Part shown: positions 30,873 through 41,326 of the stretch, piece by piece
Layout of the letters: every line of letters begins with the position of its first letter
Numbering within the stretch: position 1 is the first letter of the stretch
Source of the DNA: an uncultured Chlorobiaceae bacterium
GTDB lineage: Bacteria > Bacteroidota > Chlorobiia > Chlorobiales > Chlorobiaceae
Direction of reading: 5' to 3'
Assembly (NCBI GenBank): GCA_903836465.1
Contig: CAILRB010000035.1
Location: 89,302-153,301, forward strand
Length of the DNA: 64,000 bases
Translations under genes and position numbers: made by a program
The notes under the pieces: generated by a model
What the model was told of the DNA's origin: nothing
What the model saw: the letters and a program-made list of their open reading frames with translations, nothing else
The model's database searches: none

Positions 30873-31535
30873 ATGCCTGATAAATATGAGATAAAAATGA
30901 GCAATTCTGCAGAAAAATTTCTTACAGCAGCGGAACGGCTTCAGATTGAAGCGCGTATCGCGGAGGCTGAAAAACGCACCTCAGGAGAAATCGTTGTCAT
31001 GGTGGTGCCGTCCAGTTACCATTACCCCCTTGCAAGCATGCTCGGGAGTTCGCTTCTGGCGATACTTCTCGGTATTGCAGCCTCGCTTCTTTTCGGGAAG
31101 GAAAATATGTGGTTTTTTCTTGCTGTGTTCGGTCTATTGTTTATGGTGTTCCATGAATTCATTAAACGAGTTACTCTCATTAAACGACTTTTTGTCACGG
31201 CGGCAGACATGAAGGGGGAGGTTGAGGAGGCCGCCATTCAGTCGTTTTATCTAAGGAATATCAATAACACCGTTGACCATACCGGGCTCCTTATTTACAT
31301 CTCTCTTTTTGAGCGCAAAGTCCGTGTGGTTGCTGATCAAGGCATTAGTTCGAAAGTTTCCCAGGAGATCTGGCAGGAGATCGTCAACACTATTGTTCGT
31401 GGTATTCGTGGAAAAGAGCATGGCAAGGCAATTGCTGCGGCGGTTGATCAATGTGCAGACATACTTGCCAGCCATTTTCCGGCGAAAGCTGGTAATTACA
31501 ATGAACTGGCGAATGAGGTTATTATTGGCAGGTGA
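30873..31535 (+). CDS. Second TPM-domain membrane protein
   Basis: The 220-residue protein begins directly after the stop of the previous gene. An N-terminal segment (TAAERLQIEARIAEAEKRTS) leads into a TPM fold interrupted by two membrane helices (SMLGSSLLAILLGIAASLLF and MWFFLAVFGLLFMVF). The TPM C-terminal part follows (TGLLIYISLFERKVRVVADQGI ... ). It is the short partner commonly found with lemA and the glycine-rich TPM protein. ATG 30897 (MSNSAEKF) is an alternative start. Confidence 0.82.
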   Translation: MPDKYEIKMSNSAEKFLTAAERLQIEARIAEAEKRTSGEIVVMVVPSSYHYPLASMLGSSLLAILLGIAASLLFGKENMWFFLAVFGLLFMVFHEFIKRVTLIKRLFVTAADMKGEVEEAAIQSFYLRNINNTVDHTGLLIYISLFERKVRVVADQGISSKVSQEIWQEIVNTIVRGIRGKEHGKAIAAAVDQCADILASHFPAKAGNYNELANEVIIGR

Positions 31536-31624
31536 AAGTGAAAAAATCATTTTGATTTTCCGGTTTAAATGTTTTTTTACAGTCAGTTGTAACTTCGCTC
31601 AATAAAATTTTGAAGAGGGCCGTT

Positions 31625-32722
31625 ATGAAAAAAACAGCATTATACTCTTGGCATGAAAAGGTCGGAGCTAAAATTATCGACTTTGGCGGCTACCTGATGC
31701 CGGTTCAGTATACGGGAATTATCGCCGAGCATAATGCTGTGCGAAATGCTGCAGGACTGTTTGATGTATCGCACATGGGGAATTTTTATATCAGGGGCTC
31801 TCTTGCCAGGGATTTTCTCCAGCTTATGACAACAAACGACCTCAATAAGGCCAAGGACGGTCAGGCGCAGTATAATCTCATGCTTTATCCAAATGGCGGG
31901 ATTGTCGATGATCTCATTATCTACCGCATGGATAGTGAAACCTTTTTTCTTATTGTCAATGCAAGCAATGCTCAGAAAGATTTTGCCTGGTTGCAGCAGC
32001 ATATCGGAGCTTTCGAAGGGGTTGAGCTTGAGGATCACACTGATCGTCTTTCACTGATAGCCCTGCAAGGTCCCCTTGCCATGAATATTCTTTCCAGTGT
32101 TTTTCCTGATGTTGACGTTAATGCGCTTGGCTCATTCCAGTTCTGCAAGGCTCTTTTTCAGGGTTCAGACGTTATCATTGCCCGAACCGGCTATACCGGA
32201 GAAAAGGGTGTTGAACTTTGTTTACCCAATGAGGTGGCACTGCCGCTATGGCAAGCACTGTTTGAAGCTGGCCGGGAGTACGGCATTCAGCCGATCGGGC
32301 TTGGTGCGCGCGACACGCTCCGACTTGAGATGGGATACTCACTGTATGGTCATGAGATTGACCAGGATACCAATCCGCTTGAAGCACGACTGAAGTGGGT
32401 GGTAAAGCTGAATAAAGGCCATTTTATCGGCAGAGAAGCCTGCCAGCAGGTTGAGCTTGATCTGCAAAGGGGAGTTGCCGGTTTTATTCTTGACGGCAGG
32501 GTCCTTCCTCGCCAGCATTTCAAGGTTTACAATACCGATCATCAGGAGATCGGATGGGTATGCAGCGGGACACTTTCGCCAACATTACAGCAACCAGTAG
32601 GAACCTGCAATATCGTGCGTGAATATATCGAACCTGGCACCCCTATTCTGGTTGAGGTTCGAGGAGGTTTTCATACTGGAGTGATCACTACTCTGCCTTT
32701 TGTTACAACGTCTTTGGGCTGA
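31625..32722 (+). CDS. gcvT: Aminomethyltransferase (glycine cleavage system T protein)
   Basis: The 365-residue protein starts MKKTALYSWHEKVGAKI, with FGGYLMPVQY, FDVSHMGNFYI and the folate-binding YTGEKGVELCLP and GARDTLRLEMGYSLYG blocks of GcvT. It transfers the aminomethyl carbon from lipoylated GcvH to tetrahydrofolate. ATG 31625 is preceded by GAAGAGGG; the TTG at 31610 is less likely. gcvH and gcvP are not in the window. Confidence 0.95.
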   Translation: MKKTALYSWHEKVGAKIIDFGGYLMPVQYTGIIAEHNAVRNAAGLFDVSHMGNFYIRGSLARDFLQLMTTNDLNKAKDGQAQYNLMLYPNGGIVDDLIIYRMDSETFFLIVNASNAQKDFAWLQQHIGAFEGVELEDHTDRLSLIALQGPLAMNILSSVFPDVDVNALGSFQFCKALFQGSDVIIARTGYTGEKGVELCLPNEVALPLWQALFEAGREYGIQPIGLGARDTLRLEMGYSLYGHEIDQDTNPLEARLKWVVKLNKGHFIGREACQQVELDLQRGVAGFILDGRVLPRQHFKVYNTDHQEIGWVCSGTLSPTLQQPVGTCNIVREYIEPGTPILVEVRGGFHTGVITTLPFVTTSLG

Positions 32723-32759
32723 CAGCAACAAGGAATTAACGAGTGACTGTTCGGTGAAG

Positions 32760-35171
32760 ATGAAAAAAGAGAGTAAAGGCTCCCCGGGAAAGGCGCTTAG
32801 CATGAAGGTGCTGAAAAAAGAGTTGATTGGCATTATGTTTATGCTGGGTTCTCTTTTTCTGATCAGTGCCATTCTGAGTTTCAATCCTGATGATGAAGCA
32901 CGTTATGGTGCTCTTGCCTGGTATGATATTTTCAGTAATGCTGCAAGGGATGCTGCAGAAAGCATCCACAATCCGTTCGGACTCTTTGGCGCAAGGCTTT
33001 CGACCTTTTTTATCCGCTCCGTTCTTGGCTATCCCGTTATTTTTCCGATCGCCTCATTTTTTTTATGGGGAATTTCGCTTATACGGGCAAAAAGTCTTAA
33101 ACCGGCTCTTCTCTTTTTTCTGTACAGTCTTCTCATTTCGATTGCTGTTGCGGCTATGTTTGGCCTTACCTCTGCACCATTCAGTGATGTTATGGCCGGT
33201 GCAATTGGAAGAATGCTTGCAGCATTGTTGTCCACCGTTATCGGGTTTTCCGGTGCGTGGATTCTTCTTGGCGTTATAGCTGTGGTTTTGACTTTTTATA
33301 TGGGCCGGGGAATGCTCGCAAGCGTCATGCGATCAATAATGGTTGTTCAGAAGAGTATCGGAAAGCTTTTTGGTGATTTCAGGGAAAAACGTGAAGAGAG
33401 GCGAAAAAAAAAAGCCGAACAGCGAGCGTTGAAAGAGGACAAAAAGCAGAAGGTTGAGCGTATAGAACGGGTGCCGAAGCCGCATTCATTGAAATTCGAC
33501 AAGCTGGTTCCATCGGCCTCCTCACTGGAAGATCAGTTGCTGCCGTCAGACGTTGATGTGCCTGAGCTCTCATCCACCGGGTTTACGGGCTTGGCGCAGA
33601 TGCCGAATGTTCCGGGAGAACCTGAAATGATTATACATACGGGTGTTCGTGAGAAAGAGGCTGATCTTGATGAGCGGAAGCTGAAAGTACAGACCAAGGA
33701 CCGGGAGGCTTACCGTTTTCCTTCCATTGACCTTCTGGAAAAGGTGCCTGATGATGACGATCAGATCGATGAACAACATCTTTCTGAAAGTAAACGAAAA
33801 CTGCTTGAAAAACTCAAGATTTACAAGATTGAGGTCAAGAGAATTTCTACGACGGTCGGGCCCCGTGTGACCTTGTTTGAACTTGAGCTTGAACCGGATG
33901 TCAAGGTGAGCAGGGTTAAATCTCTTGAAAATGATCTTGCCATGGCGCTTTCTGCCAGGGGCATCCGGATTATTGCCCCTATTCCCGGAAAAAATGCAGT
34001 GGGAGTGGAAATTCCGAACAGTAAGCCGAAAACCGTCTGGTTACGATCGGTGCTGCAAGTTGAAAAATTCAAGAACAGCACCATGGTCTTGCCGATAGTA
34101 CTCGGCAAGACCATAGCGAACGAAGTCTATATTGCCGATCTGGCCACGATGCCGCATTTATTGATTGCCGGCGCAACGGGTGCAGGAAAGTCGGTTTGCA
34201 TAAACGTTATCATCTCAAGCCTCCTCTATGCGTGCAGTCCCGACAAGGTGAAGTTTGTGATGATTGATCCAAAAAGGGTGGAGCTTTTTCAGTACCAGCA
34301 TCTGAAAAACCATTTTCTCATGCGTTTTCCCGGTATTGAAGAACAAATTATCACCGATCCCCAGAAAGCTGTCTATGCGTTGAGGTGCGTTGTCAAGGAG
34401 ATGGAGCTGCGTTATGAAACGCTTGAAAAAGCCGGAGTTCGTAATATCGGAGAACATAACCGACGGATTCCTGACGAGGCGATGCCATACCTTGTTGTGG
34501 TTATCGACGAACTTGCTGACCTTATGATTACTGCCGGACGGGAGGTTGAAGAGCCTATCATCAGGATTGCCCAGCTTGCCAGAGCCGTCGGTATTCACCT
34601 GATTGTTGCGACCCAGCGTCCTTCGGTCGATGTCATTACTGGCATTATCAAGGCGAACTTTCCTGCCCGTATCGCATTTCAGGTTGCAAGCAGGGTTGAT
34701 TCACGCACCATTCTTGATGGTTCCGGTGCAGAGCAGCTTCTCGGTAATGGTGACATGCTCTATCAGCCATCCAACCAGCCCAAGTCAATGCGTATCCAGG
34801 GGCCTTATGTCTCTTCGGGTGAAGTTGAAGAGATTACCTCCTTTATTGGTTCCCAGCATGCCCTGAAGAATATATACGTGCTTCCCGCACCGGATGCGCA
34901 GAAAAACAACGGAATGCAGATGTCGGGCTCTCAGGAACGGGAGGGACGGGACAGTATGTTCGAGGAAGCGGCAAGACTTGTGGTGACGCATCAGCAGGCC
35001 AGTGTTTCTCTGCTGCAACGGCGCTTGCGGCTCGGATTCAGCCGTGCCGGGAGGGTTATGGATCAGCTTGAGTTCAGCGGGATTGTCGGTGAGGCAGACG
35101 GAAGCAGAGCAAGGGAAGTCCTCATTAATAATGAAGACTCCCTGGAACTGTTATTGAGAAATCTTGACTGA
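32760..35171 (+). CDS. ftsK: FtsK/SpoIIIE DNA translocase
   Basis: The 803-residue protein has four or five N-terminal membrane helices (residues about 20-200) and a charged linker (about 205-340). The FtsK motor follows, with Walker A GATGAGKSVC (about residue 470) and Walker B VVVIDELADLM, and the winged-helix gamma domain lies at the C-terminus (VTHQQASVSLLQRRLRLGFSR). It pumps DNA at the division septum and activates dimer resolution. The frame is open into gcvT from 32700, but ATG 32760 (or GTG 32754) gives a start after the gcvT stop. The stop is 8 bases from the convergent NifU-like gene. Confidence 0.94.
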   Translation: MKKESKGSPGKALSMKVLKKELIGIMFMLGSLFLISAILSFNPDDEARYGALAWYDIFSNAARDAAESIHNPFGLFGARLSTFFIRSVLGYPVIFPIASFFLWGISLIRAKSLKPALLFFLYSLLISIAVAAMFGLTSAPFSDVMAGAIGRMLAALLSTVIGFSGAWILLGVIAVVLTFYMGRGMLASVMRSIMVVQKSIGKLFGDFREKREERRKKKAEQRALKEDKKQKVERIERVPKPHSLKFDKLVPSASSLEDQLLPSDVDVPELSSTGFTGLAQMPNVPGEPEMIIHTGVREKEADLDERKLKVQTKDREAYRFPSIDLLEKVPDDDDQIDEQHLSESKRKLLEKLKIYKIEVKRISTTVGPRVTLFELELEPDVKVSRVKSLENDLAMALSARGIRIIAPIPGKNAVGVEIPNSKPKTVWLRSVLQVEKFKNSTMVLPIVLGKTIANEVYIADLATMPHLLIAGATGAGKSVCINVIISSLLYACSPDKVKFVMIDPKRVELFQYQHLKNHFLMRFPGIEEQIITDPQKAVYALRCVVKEMELRYETLEKAGVRNIGEHNRRIPDEAMPYLVVVIDELADLMITAGREVEEPIIRIAQLARAVGIHLIVATQRPSVDVITGIIKANFPARIAFQVASRVDSRTILDGSGAEQLLGNGDMLYQPSNQPKSMRIQGPYVSSGEVEEITSFIGSQHALKNIYVLPAPDAQKNNGMQMSGSQEREGRDSMFEEAARLVVTHQQASVSLLQRRLRLGFSRAGRVMDQLEFSGIVGEADGSRAREVLINNEDSLELLLRNLD

Positions 35172-35179
35172 AGGACTTT

Positions 35180-35440
35180 TTATACTGATTCAACGCGTGC
35201 AATTTCCGGAATTGCTTTTTTTATGGCCTGTTCAACGCCAGCACGAAGGGTCAGTGTACTCATGGGGCATGAACCGCATGCGCCAAGCAGTTTTACATCA
35301 ACGACCATATCTTTGCCAATGCCGACAAGCTGACAATCCCCTCCGTCAACTTGCAGATATGGGCGTACGGTTTCAAGTGCGGTAATGACCCTGTCGTAGA
35401 GCGCATCGCTGTTCGGCAGATAATCCTTGCTGGTGCTCAT
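35180..35440 (-). CDS. NifU C-terminal domain iron-sulfur scaffold protein
   Basis: The 86-residue protein is a stand-alone NifU C-terminal (Nfu) domain: VRPYLQVDGGDCQLVGI at the start and the cluster-binding CGSCPMSTLTLRAGVEQAI. Two cysteines in CxxC at a dimer interface hold a 4Fe-4S cluster for delivery to apo-proteins. It is followed on the minus strand by nothing close, but the Mrp carrier lies just upstream on the same strand (gap 94 bases), making an iron-sulfur delivery pair. Confidence 0.92.
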   Translation of the reverse strand: MSTSKDYLPNSDALYDRVITALETVRPYLQVDGGDCQLVGIGKDMVVDVKLLGACGSCPMSTLTLRAGVEQAIKKAIPEIARVESV

Positions 35441-35534
35441 GGTATAATTGGTTTACAATGATTGAAAATAATGGTTGATTCTTTAATTACAGACCGTAAT
35501 ATCAAACCTCCAGTGCAAAAAAACAATATGAAAG

Positions 35535-36455
35535 TTATGATAGTTCCGCTGCTTGTCTTGCATTCGTTATTGAAACCTGTCGGGCCACCTCTGTTGCGGC
35601 CTGTTTAATGGCTTTTGAGGTTGCCGAATCAGGCTTGCTGAGCATACAGGGGGTTCCATTATCCCCGCCCTCCCGGATAGCCCTGTCGATCGGGATTGAG
35701 CCGAGGAATGCGACACCCTGGGTTTTTGCAAATATCTCCCCGCCCTTGTTGCCGAAAATATAATCTTTGGTCCCATCAGGAAGTTCGTAATAGCTCATGT
35801 TTTCAACCAGTCCGAGAATGGGCACATTGACTTTGCGGAACATGCTCAGTGCTTTTGTAACATCGGCAATGGCAACATCCTGGGGAGTAGTGACAATAAC
35901 AGCGCCGGTCAGGGGAATGGTCTGGGCGATCGTGAGCTGAATATCACCGGTACCTGGTGGAAGGTCGAAAATCAGATAATCGAGTTCCTGCCAATCGACG
36001 TCACTGATAAACTGTTTGATGGCGCTTGACGCCATGGGGCCACGCCAGATTACTGCGGTATCGATGTCAATCAGAAACCCGATGGACATCAGTTTAACGC
36101 CAAACTTTTCCAGCGGGACAAGATTTTTTCCCGCCATTTCGGGTTTTGCATCGAGAAGCCCAAACATGGTTGGAATACTGGGACCATAAAGATCGGCGTC
36201 AATCAACCCGACTTTTGAGCCTGTTTGTGCAAGGCTGATGGCAAGATTGACGGCAATGGTTGATTTTCCCACTCCACCTTTTCCTGAGGCGACGGCGATG
36301 ATGTTTTTTACCTCGTTGAGGGGGCGTTCATGGTGGCTGCAAGATTCTTCTTTACCATGATGATGGCCATGGCTGCAGGATGAGTGCGCTGAGTGGCCAT
36401 TGCCTTGATGATGGTTGCAGGATGAATGTGTTGATTCATCATGTACTGTAGACAT
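35535..36455 (-). CDS. mrp: Mrp/ApbC-type iron-sulfur carrier ATPase with His/Cys-rich N-terminus
   Basis: The P-loop core starts with [18 protein letters not shown], the deviant Walker A of the MinD/Mrp family, and continues with [28 protein letters not shown] and [13 protein letters not shown]. The first 50 residues are unusual: they contain about a dozen histidines and four cysteines ([31 protein letters not shown]). The CxxC pair that many Mrp proteins carry after VENMSYF is missing here. The N-terminal metal-binding tail may replace or supplement it, or may bind Zn, Ni or Fe; this is inference. The family assembles or transfers 4Fe-4S clusters in an ATP-dependent way. Confidence 0.92.
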   Translation of the reverse strand: MSTVHDESTHSSCNHHQGNGHSAHSSCSHGHHHGKEESCSHHERPLNEVKNIIAVASGKGGVGKSTIAVNLAISLAQTGSKVGLIDADLYGPSIPTMFGLLDAKPEMAGKNLVPLEKFGVKLMSIGFLIDIDTAVIWRGPMASSAIKQFISDVDWQELDYLIFDLPPGTGDIQLTIAQTIPLTGAVIVTTPQDVAIADVTKALSMFRKVNVPILGLVENMSYYELPDGTKDYIFGNKGGEIFAKTQGVAFLGSIPIDRAIREGGDNGTPCMLSKPDSATSKAIKQAATEVARQVSITNARQAAELS

Positions 36456-36518
36456 AGAGTGTAGAGTTTGATATTGCAGAAAAAATAGAAATGTTAATAG
36501 TTGCTTTGCTTCATACGG

Positions 36519-37832
36519 TTATTTCTGAAGAAAACGCATCGAAACGGGTACGCCTTCCAGGCTGAAATGTTCCCGAAGCTTCTTTTCCAGAAACTTCCTG
36601 AAATTGCTCTGCACCAGAAGGGGATCGTTGCAGAAAAAAGCGAAGACCGGCCATGCGGCATTGATCTGTGTGACGTACTTGATCTTCAGCTCTTTTCCCG
36701 ATTTTGTGGAGGCGTGCGTTTGTGAAAGCGCCTCTTCAAGGAATTTATTGAGCACACTGGTGCTGATTTTTCGGGCGCGGTTGCGGCTGATCTCCTGAGC
36801 CATGTCGACTGCCCGGTAAAGGTTCTTTTTGGTCAAGGCTGAAATAAAGACGACAGGAACATAAGAGAGGTTGCCCATGTTCATCCTCAGATTCTCTTCG
36901 TATATTTTGCTGGTTTTAGAATCCTTTTCAATCAAATCCCATTTGTTGATCAGCAGCAGCGCCCCTTTTTTACGCTCAACCGCCATATTGATAATTTTCA
37001 TATCCTGCTTTTCTATCCCGGGCGTTGCATCAAGCATTACCAGGGCAACGTCACATCGTTCAATGGCCTTTTCAGTTCTCAGTGAGCTGTAATATTCGAT
37101 ACCAGCGTCAATTTTCGTCCGTTTTCTCAGCCCGGCGGTATCAATCAGCGTGAACTCCTGCTTTTTGCGTAAAAAGCGGCTGTCGATAGCGTCTCGTGTA
37201 GTGCCCGGTATATTCGAGACTATCAGGCGGTTTGAACCAAGCAGGGCATTGACAAAACTTGATTTTCCCACATTGGGCCGTCCGACAACCGCGAGCTGGA
37301 TAGCCGCGTCCTCTGTGTCAGGCTCTTTTTCCGTCTCAGGCAATGACTCGAGAATATCGTCAAGCATATCGGCGACTCCACTCCCGTCTCTTGCCGAAAG
37401 AAAATATGGCCTGGTAAATCCGGTGCTGATAAACGATTCGGCATCAAGCGTCAGTTGAGGAGATTCAACTTTGTTCACCGCAAAGAAGAGCTGCTTGTGC
37501 TGGAAGGTGCGTTGCAGGAGTCTGCCGAGTTCGAGATCTTCGTAAGAAAGTCCTGCTCTCACATCGGCCAGAAATATGATAATGTCAGCGTCCCGGATGG
37601 CCATCAGCGTCTGTTCGAGCATGGCTTTGCTGATGATGTCGCCATCAGCATTGTAGCCGCCGGTATCCATAAGGAGAAACTGTTTGCCCTGCCATTCGCC
37701 CTCGGCTATATGACGGTCTCTGGTAACTCCGGGGGTTGGGTCGACTATAGCGCTTCGCTGGCGCAGAATTCGGTTGAAAAGAGTAGATTTGCCGACGTTT
37801 GGGCGACCTACCAGAGCAATTAAAGGCTTCAT
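36519..37832 (-). CDS. der: Ribosome biogenesis GTPase Der (EngA)
   Basis: Der has two GTPase domains in tandem, and both are clear: G1 [12 protein letters not shown] with DTPG-like DTGGYN, then a second G1 [12 protein letters not shown] with G3 [10 protein letters not shown] and G4 NKWD. A C-terminal KH-like domain ends with the [12 protein letters not shown] motif. Der is needed for 50S subunit maturation. Length is 437 residues from ATG 37832 ([12 protein letters not shown]); the frame stays open 75 bases upstream without family similarity. Confidence 0.96.
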   Translation of the reverse strand: MKPLIALVGRPNVGKSTLFNRILRQRSAIVDPTPGVTRDRHIAEGEWQGKQFLLMDTGGYNADGDIISKAMLEQTLMAIRDADIIIFLADVRAGLSYEDLELGRLLQRTFQHKQLFFAVNKVESPQLTLDAESFISTGFTRPYFLSARDGSGVADMLDDILESLPETEKEPDTEDAAIQLAVVGRPNVGKSSFVNALLGSNRLIVSNIPGTTRDAIDSRFLRKKQEFTLIDTAGLRKRTKIDAGIEYYSSLRTEKAIERCDVALVMLDATPGIEKQDMKIINMAVERKKGALLLINKWDLIEKDSKTSKIYEENLRMNMGNLSYVPVVFISALTKKNLYRAVDMAQEISRNRARKISTSVLNKFLEEALSQTHASTKSGKELKIKYVTQINAAWPVFAFFCNDPLLVQSNFRKFLEKKLREHFSLEGVPVSMRFLQK

Positions 37833-38119
37833 AAGAACAGGGACGGTCTTTATAAAAAAAGTTGGTACAGGCCCTTCCGGGAATACCTTACACGTAATAA
37901 TGCGCAATTTACAGCGAAAGAGACTGACTTTTCAACTTAACACTCCAGAGTCTCTATATTACAGAAAAGAAAGCATTTATTGAGTTTTTTCCAATGAATT
38001 CATAGTGTGCAAGTCAGGCACTGAAACGGAAGGTACTCAATATAACAGCCACCAGCAAAAAGCGATCATGGGGGAATAAAACACTCCTCTATTTTGATAA
38101 AAAATAATGCTGTATATTC

Positions 38120-40186
38120 GTGCCCATAATGACAATCATTTTTCCACACACCACCCTGCGAGCTCTTCCTGGCAGCTTGTTTCTCCTGCTCGCCCTTCTC
38201 TTTTCGACAGGGGCACGGGCGACGCCACTGCTGCTTGGTGAGCGCAGCGCTTATGACCTTGCCGGGCATATCGAACTTCTGAAAGATCCGACCCTCAAGA
38301 TGGGCTTTCCTGAAGTACTGAAGGCATCGGAGAAGGGTATTTTTCGCCATATAGAGGGGAACCTCAACAACGGCTACAAGCAGGAGGCATGCTGGGTACG
38401 ATTCACCATCGAGCGGAATGCTTCATTTCCTGAAGCGAGCTGGCTCAGGCTCAAGCCGAACTATATTAATGAACTGACGCTCTATATCCAGTCACCTGGC
38501 AAGGATCCTTCGCTGGCCTCATCCTACCGTACCGTGCGTCTTGGCAACCATATTCCTGCCCTTCAGCGCCCTGTCCTTCATCCCGACTTTGTCGTCCCTG
38601 TCGTTCTGCCGACCTCTGACCCCGTCATCGTCTATGCCAGGGTATTCTCAAAAAGCTCCATCAGTCTTGCCGGGCGGATTCATACCACCGAAGACCTGCG
38701 CGATTTTACCAATCAGCATGTCATTCTGCAATCACTCTTTCTCGGCATTACGTTGACGCTTCTTGTGATAAACATTATTTTTTATGTTTTAATCCGTGAT
38801 ACACTCTTCCTCTATTATTCCCTTTATTTGCTGGCCGGAATAATTTTCAACTTTGCCGCTGAGGGACATCTGACGCTTCTGTTTCCCTCAATAGTGCATG
38901 TTGTCTCCGATTACCTTATTTATGGTGGAATTGGGGCTAATATTCTGGTATACAGCGAGTTCTCCCGCAAACTCTTTTTCCCGGTTGCCGGTTCATGGAG
39001 CCTGCGCTATATGCGGTTGCTCTCGCTGGTTGGTTTTCTGACTATGGCAGCAGTGCCTTTCGGCTATTATCCGTTTATTGCGCCGATTGCCTTTATCGGA
39101 ACGTTAACTCTTGTTGTTTTGCAGATGGTGCTGAGCATCAGGTTGATCCGCCATCTGCCCGGGATAGGAATCTTTATTGTTATTGCCTTTGCTGTGAGCA
39201 CGGTCGGTTATTTCCACATGCTCCTTCGCCTTATGGGCATCATACCGCTTGGTTTTTTATGGGATATAAATACCGTTCAGTTTACCAGTCTGATCCACAT
39301 GGTACTGATATCCATTGCGCTCTCTGAGCGGATCAGGAGGTCTGAACATGTCCTGGCCGAGAGTGCCCGACGGGAGCTTCATGCAGCAAAGGAGACTGAA
39401 GAGAGAGCGGTGGCGCTTGCCAATAATATGACGCTGGAACTTCGCAACAGCAAGATTCAGCTTGAAATAGCACTTGCCTCCGAACAACAGGCGCATCAGC
39501 AGCAGCATCGATTTCTTGCCATGCTCTCACACGAATACCGCACTCCTCTTGCGGTTATCAGCGGCAACCTCGATATCATTGATCTGCAGGAAGAGACAAA
39601 ACAAAGCGGATACGACGAAGAACTCACCGCCATGCACCTTGCTGTCAGCCGGCTTGTTGAGCTGATGGACAGTTCCCTGGAGCGCAGCCGTCTCTCTGAG
39701 CCAGACAGAAAAGACGGAGTGGAACGTATAGCGCTTGTCCCTTTTCTCTCTTCATCGGTTAGACTCATGCAGGCAATGTGGCCTCTTCGCACGTTTAACT
39801 ATAGTGAGGCTGCAGATATCCAAACCATTCTCGGCACTCCTCAAAACCTGAAAACAGCGTTTTTCAACCTTCTCGACAATGCCCGTAAATACTCTCAGCC
39901 CAATACACCCATTGAGGTCGAAAGCCGCGTCGAGCAGGGCTTTGTAGCCATCACCATTCAAAATCAGGGAGAGACTTTTACCGCAGAAGAGGGAGAAGCG
40001 TTCTTTGAAAAATACACCCGAGGCCTCAAAAACACTGATTTTACCGGTGCCGGTGTGGGGCTCTGGCTTGTCAGGCAAATCATTGAACAGCATCATGGCC
40101 AGGTGAGGCTTGAGGCTTCAGGATCACGTATTTATGCAACAGTGCGCCTTCCTTTTGCTGATGAGACTGTCGAAGATCAGGCGTGA
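38120..40186 (+). CDS. Orphan sensor histidine kinase with 7TMR-DISM sensor
   Basis: The 688-residue protein has a signal segment, then an extracytoplasmic 7TMR-DISM extracellular type 2 domain (about residues 40-190, with EACWVRFTIERNAS and WLRLKPNYINELTLYI). Seven transmembrane helices follow (about 205-410), then a coiled linker. The kinase core has the phospho-acceptor histidine in AMLSHEYRTPLAV (about residue 470) and the ATPase G-box GAGVGLWLVRQII. The DISM domain is thought to bind carbohydrates or similar ligands. No response regulator is adjacent. The start could be GTG 38120 or ATG 38129. Confidence 0.88.
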   Translation: MPIMTIIFPHTTLRALPGSLFLLLALLFSTGARATPLLLGERSAYDLAGHIELLKDPTLKMGFPEVLKASEKGIFRHIEGNLNNGYKQEACWVRFTIERNASFPEASWLRLKPNYINELTLYIQSPGKDPSLASSYRTVRLGNHIPALQRPVLHPDFVVPVVLPTSDPVIVYARVFSKSSISLAGRIHTTEDLRDFTNQHVILQSLFLGITLTLLVINIIFYVLIRDTLFLYYSLYLLAGIIFNFAAEGHLTLLFPSIVHVVSDYLIYGGIGANILVYSEFSRKLFFPVAGSWSLRYMRLLSLVGFLTMAAVPFGYYPFIAPIAFIGTLTLVVLQMVLSIRLIRHLPGIGIFIVIAFAVSTVGYFHMLLRLMGIIPLGFLWDINTVQFTSLIHMVLISIALSERIRRSEHVLAESARRELHAAKETEERAVALANNMTLELRNSKIQLEIALASEQQAHQQQHRFLAMLSHEYRTPLAVISGNLDIIDLQEETKQSGYDEELTAMHLAVSRLVELMDSSLERSRLSEPDRKDGVERIALVPFLSSSVRLMQAMWPLRTFNYSEAADIQTILGTPQNLKTAFFNLLDNARKYSQPNTPIEVESRVEQGFVAITIQNQGETFTAEEGEAFFEKYTRGLKNTDFTGAGVGLWLVRQIIEQHHGQVRLEASGSRIYATVRLPFADETVEDQA

Positions 40187-40302
40187 AGGGAGATGCTGCG
40201 GCAGTTCCCTGCGGGAAAGGTATAATTTGTATAATTAAGTGGAATAATTTACATTGCTAAACTTTATTTTTCGGAAAAGTCCAGTTAATCTATAGTAAGA
40301 GC

Positions 40303-40752
40303 ATGAGCAAGACGTTAAGTTTTAAAACATATTCGGCTAAACCTGCAGACGTTGACCGTAAGTGGTATGTTGTTGATGCCGAGGGTCAGGTATTGGGCAG
40401 GATGGCTTCTGAAATTGCAAAAGTCCTGAGGGGCAAGCACAAGCCTCAGTTTACTCCACATATCGATACTGGTGATTTTATTGTGGTAACCAATGCTGAA
40501 AAAGTTGCGCTCAGCGGCAAAAAGGAAGAGCAGAAAAGCTATTTTTCACACTCCCATTATCCTGGTGGCGTCAAGGTTGATCATGTTAAAGATCTTCTGA
40601 AGAAAAAACCGGAAAGGATTGTTGAAAATGCTGTCTGGGGGATGTTACCACACAACAATCTTGGTCGTCAGCTTTTCAGAAAACTCAAGGTTTATGCAGG
40701 CGCGGAGCATCCGCATGCTTCGCAGTCACCGGTTGAAATGAAAGTAAACTAA
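40303..40752 (+). CDS. rplM: 50S ribosomal protein L13
   Basis: The 149 residues match L13: [36 protein letters not shown], and [20 protein letters not shown] near the end. It starts the rplM-rpsI pair, 17 bases before rpsI. A TATAAT-like sequence lies at 40220-40225 in the leader, but without a clear -35. Confidence 0.96.
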   Translation: MSKTLSFKTYSAKPADVDRKWYVVDAEGQVLGRMASEIAKVLRGKHKPQFTPHIDTGDFIVVTNAEKVALSGKKEEQKSYFSHSHYPGGVKVDHVKDLLKKKPERIVENAVWGMLPHNNLGRQLFRKLKVYAGAEHPHASQSPVEMKVN

Positions 40753-40769
40753 ATATTAACGCATTGGGA

Positions 40770-41159
40770 ATGAAAGAGGTTATCGATACAGTAGGTCGCC
40801 GTAAAACCTCGGTGGCTCGAGCTTTTATGACTCCGGGAAAAGGCCGGGTTATTATTAACAAGCTGCCGGTTGAAGAGTATTTCAAAGACGAATTCAAGCG
40901 CCAGCAAGCACTCAGGCCTCTCGTGATTACTGAAAAAACGGAAGAGTTTGATATCAAGGTCAATGTTCAGGGCGGTGGTGTCAGTGGCCAGTCAGGCGCT
41001 GTAAGCCTTGCCATTGCTCGTGCTCTTACCGAATTTGATGAGGCAGCTCGCGCCATTCTTAAAACAGAGAAGCTTCTTACCAGAGATCCCCGTATGGTTG
41101 AACGGAAAAAATTTGGACGTAAAAAAGCCCGCAAACGTTTCCAGTTCTCAAAACGTTAA
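40770..41159 (+). CDS. rpsI: 30S ribosomal protein S9
   Basis: The 129-residue protein starts [19 protein letters not shown] and ends [12 protein letters not shown], the basic tail that reaches the P site in S9. ATG 40770 follows GCATTGGGA; the TTG two codons before is not needed. Confidence 0.96.
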   Translation: MKEVIDTVGRRKTSVARAFMTPGKGRVIINKLPVEEYFKDEFKRQQALRPLVITEKTEEFDIKVNVQGGGVSGQSGAVSLAIARALTEFDEAARAILKTEKLLTRDPRMVERKKFGRKKARKRFQFSKR

Positions 41160-41253
41160 TCGGGTGTTCTATCGTTGTAGTAAACTATTTCAGGTCACAA
41201 CTTCGCATATCATTCTGTTCTGAAAACCATTCAGAGAAAGCTTTTCGGAAGTG

Positions 41254-41272
41254 TCCGGCCTCCTGGGCCGGA
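41254..41272 (+). promoter_or_regulatory. Hairpin in the rpsB leader
   Basis: TCCGGCC and GGCCGGA form a perfect 7-base stem with a five-base loop, 55 bases upstream of rpsB in the 167-base rpsI-rpsB gap. No T run follows, so it is not an intrinsic terminator. It may be part of an S2-binding leader structure that controls rpsB-tsf, as known for other bacteria, or an mRNA-processing site. Confidence 0.4.
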
Positions 41273-41326
41273 TACCGGAATGTACAGGGATGATAGAGGA
41301 ATAACTAAATCATAAGTAACGTCGCT

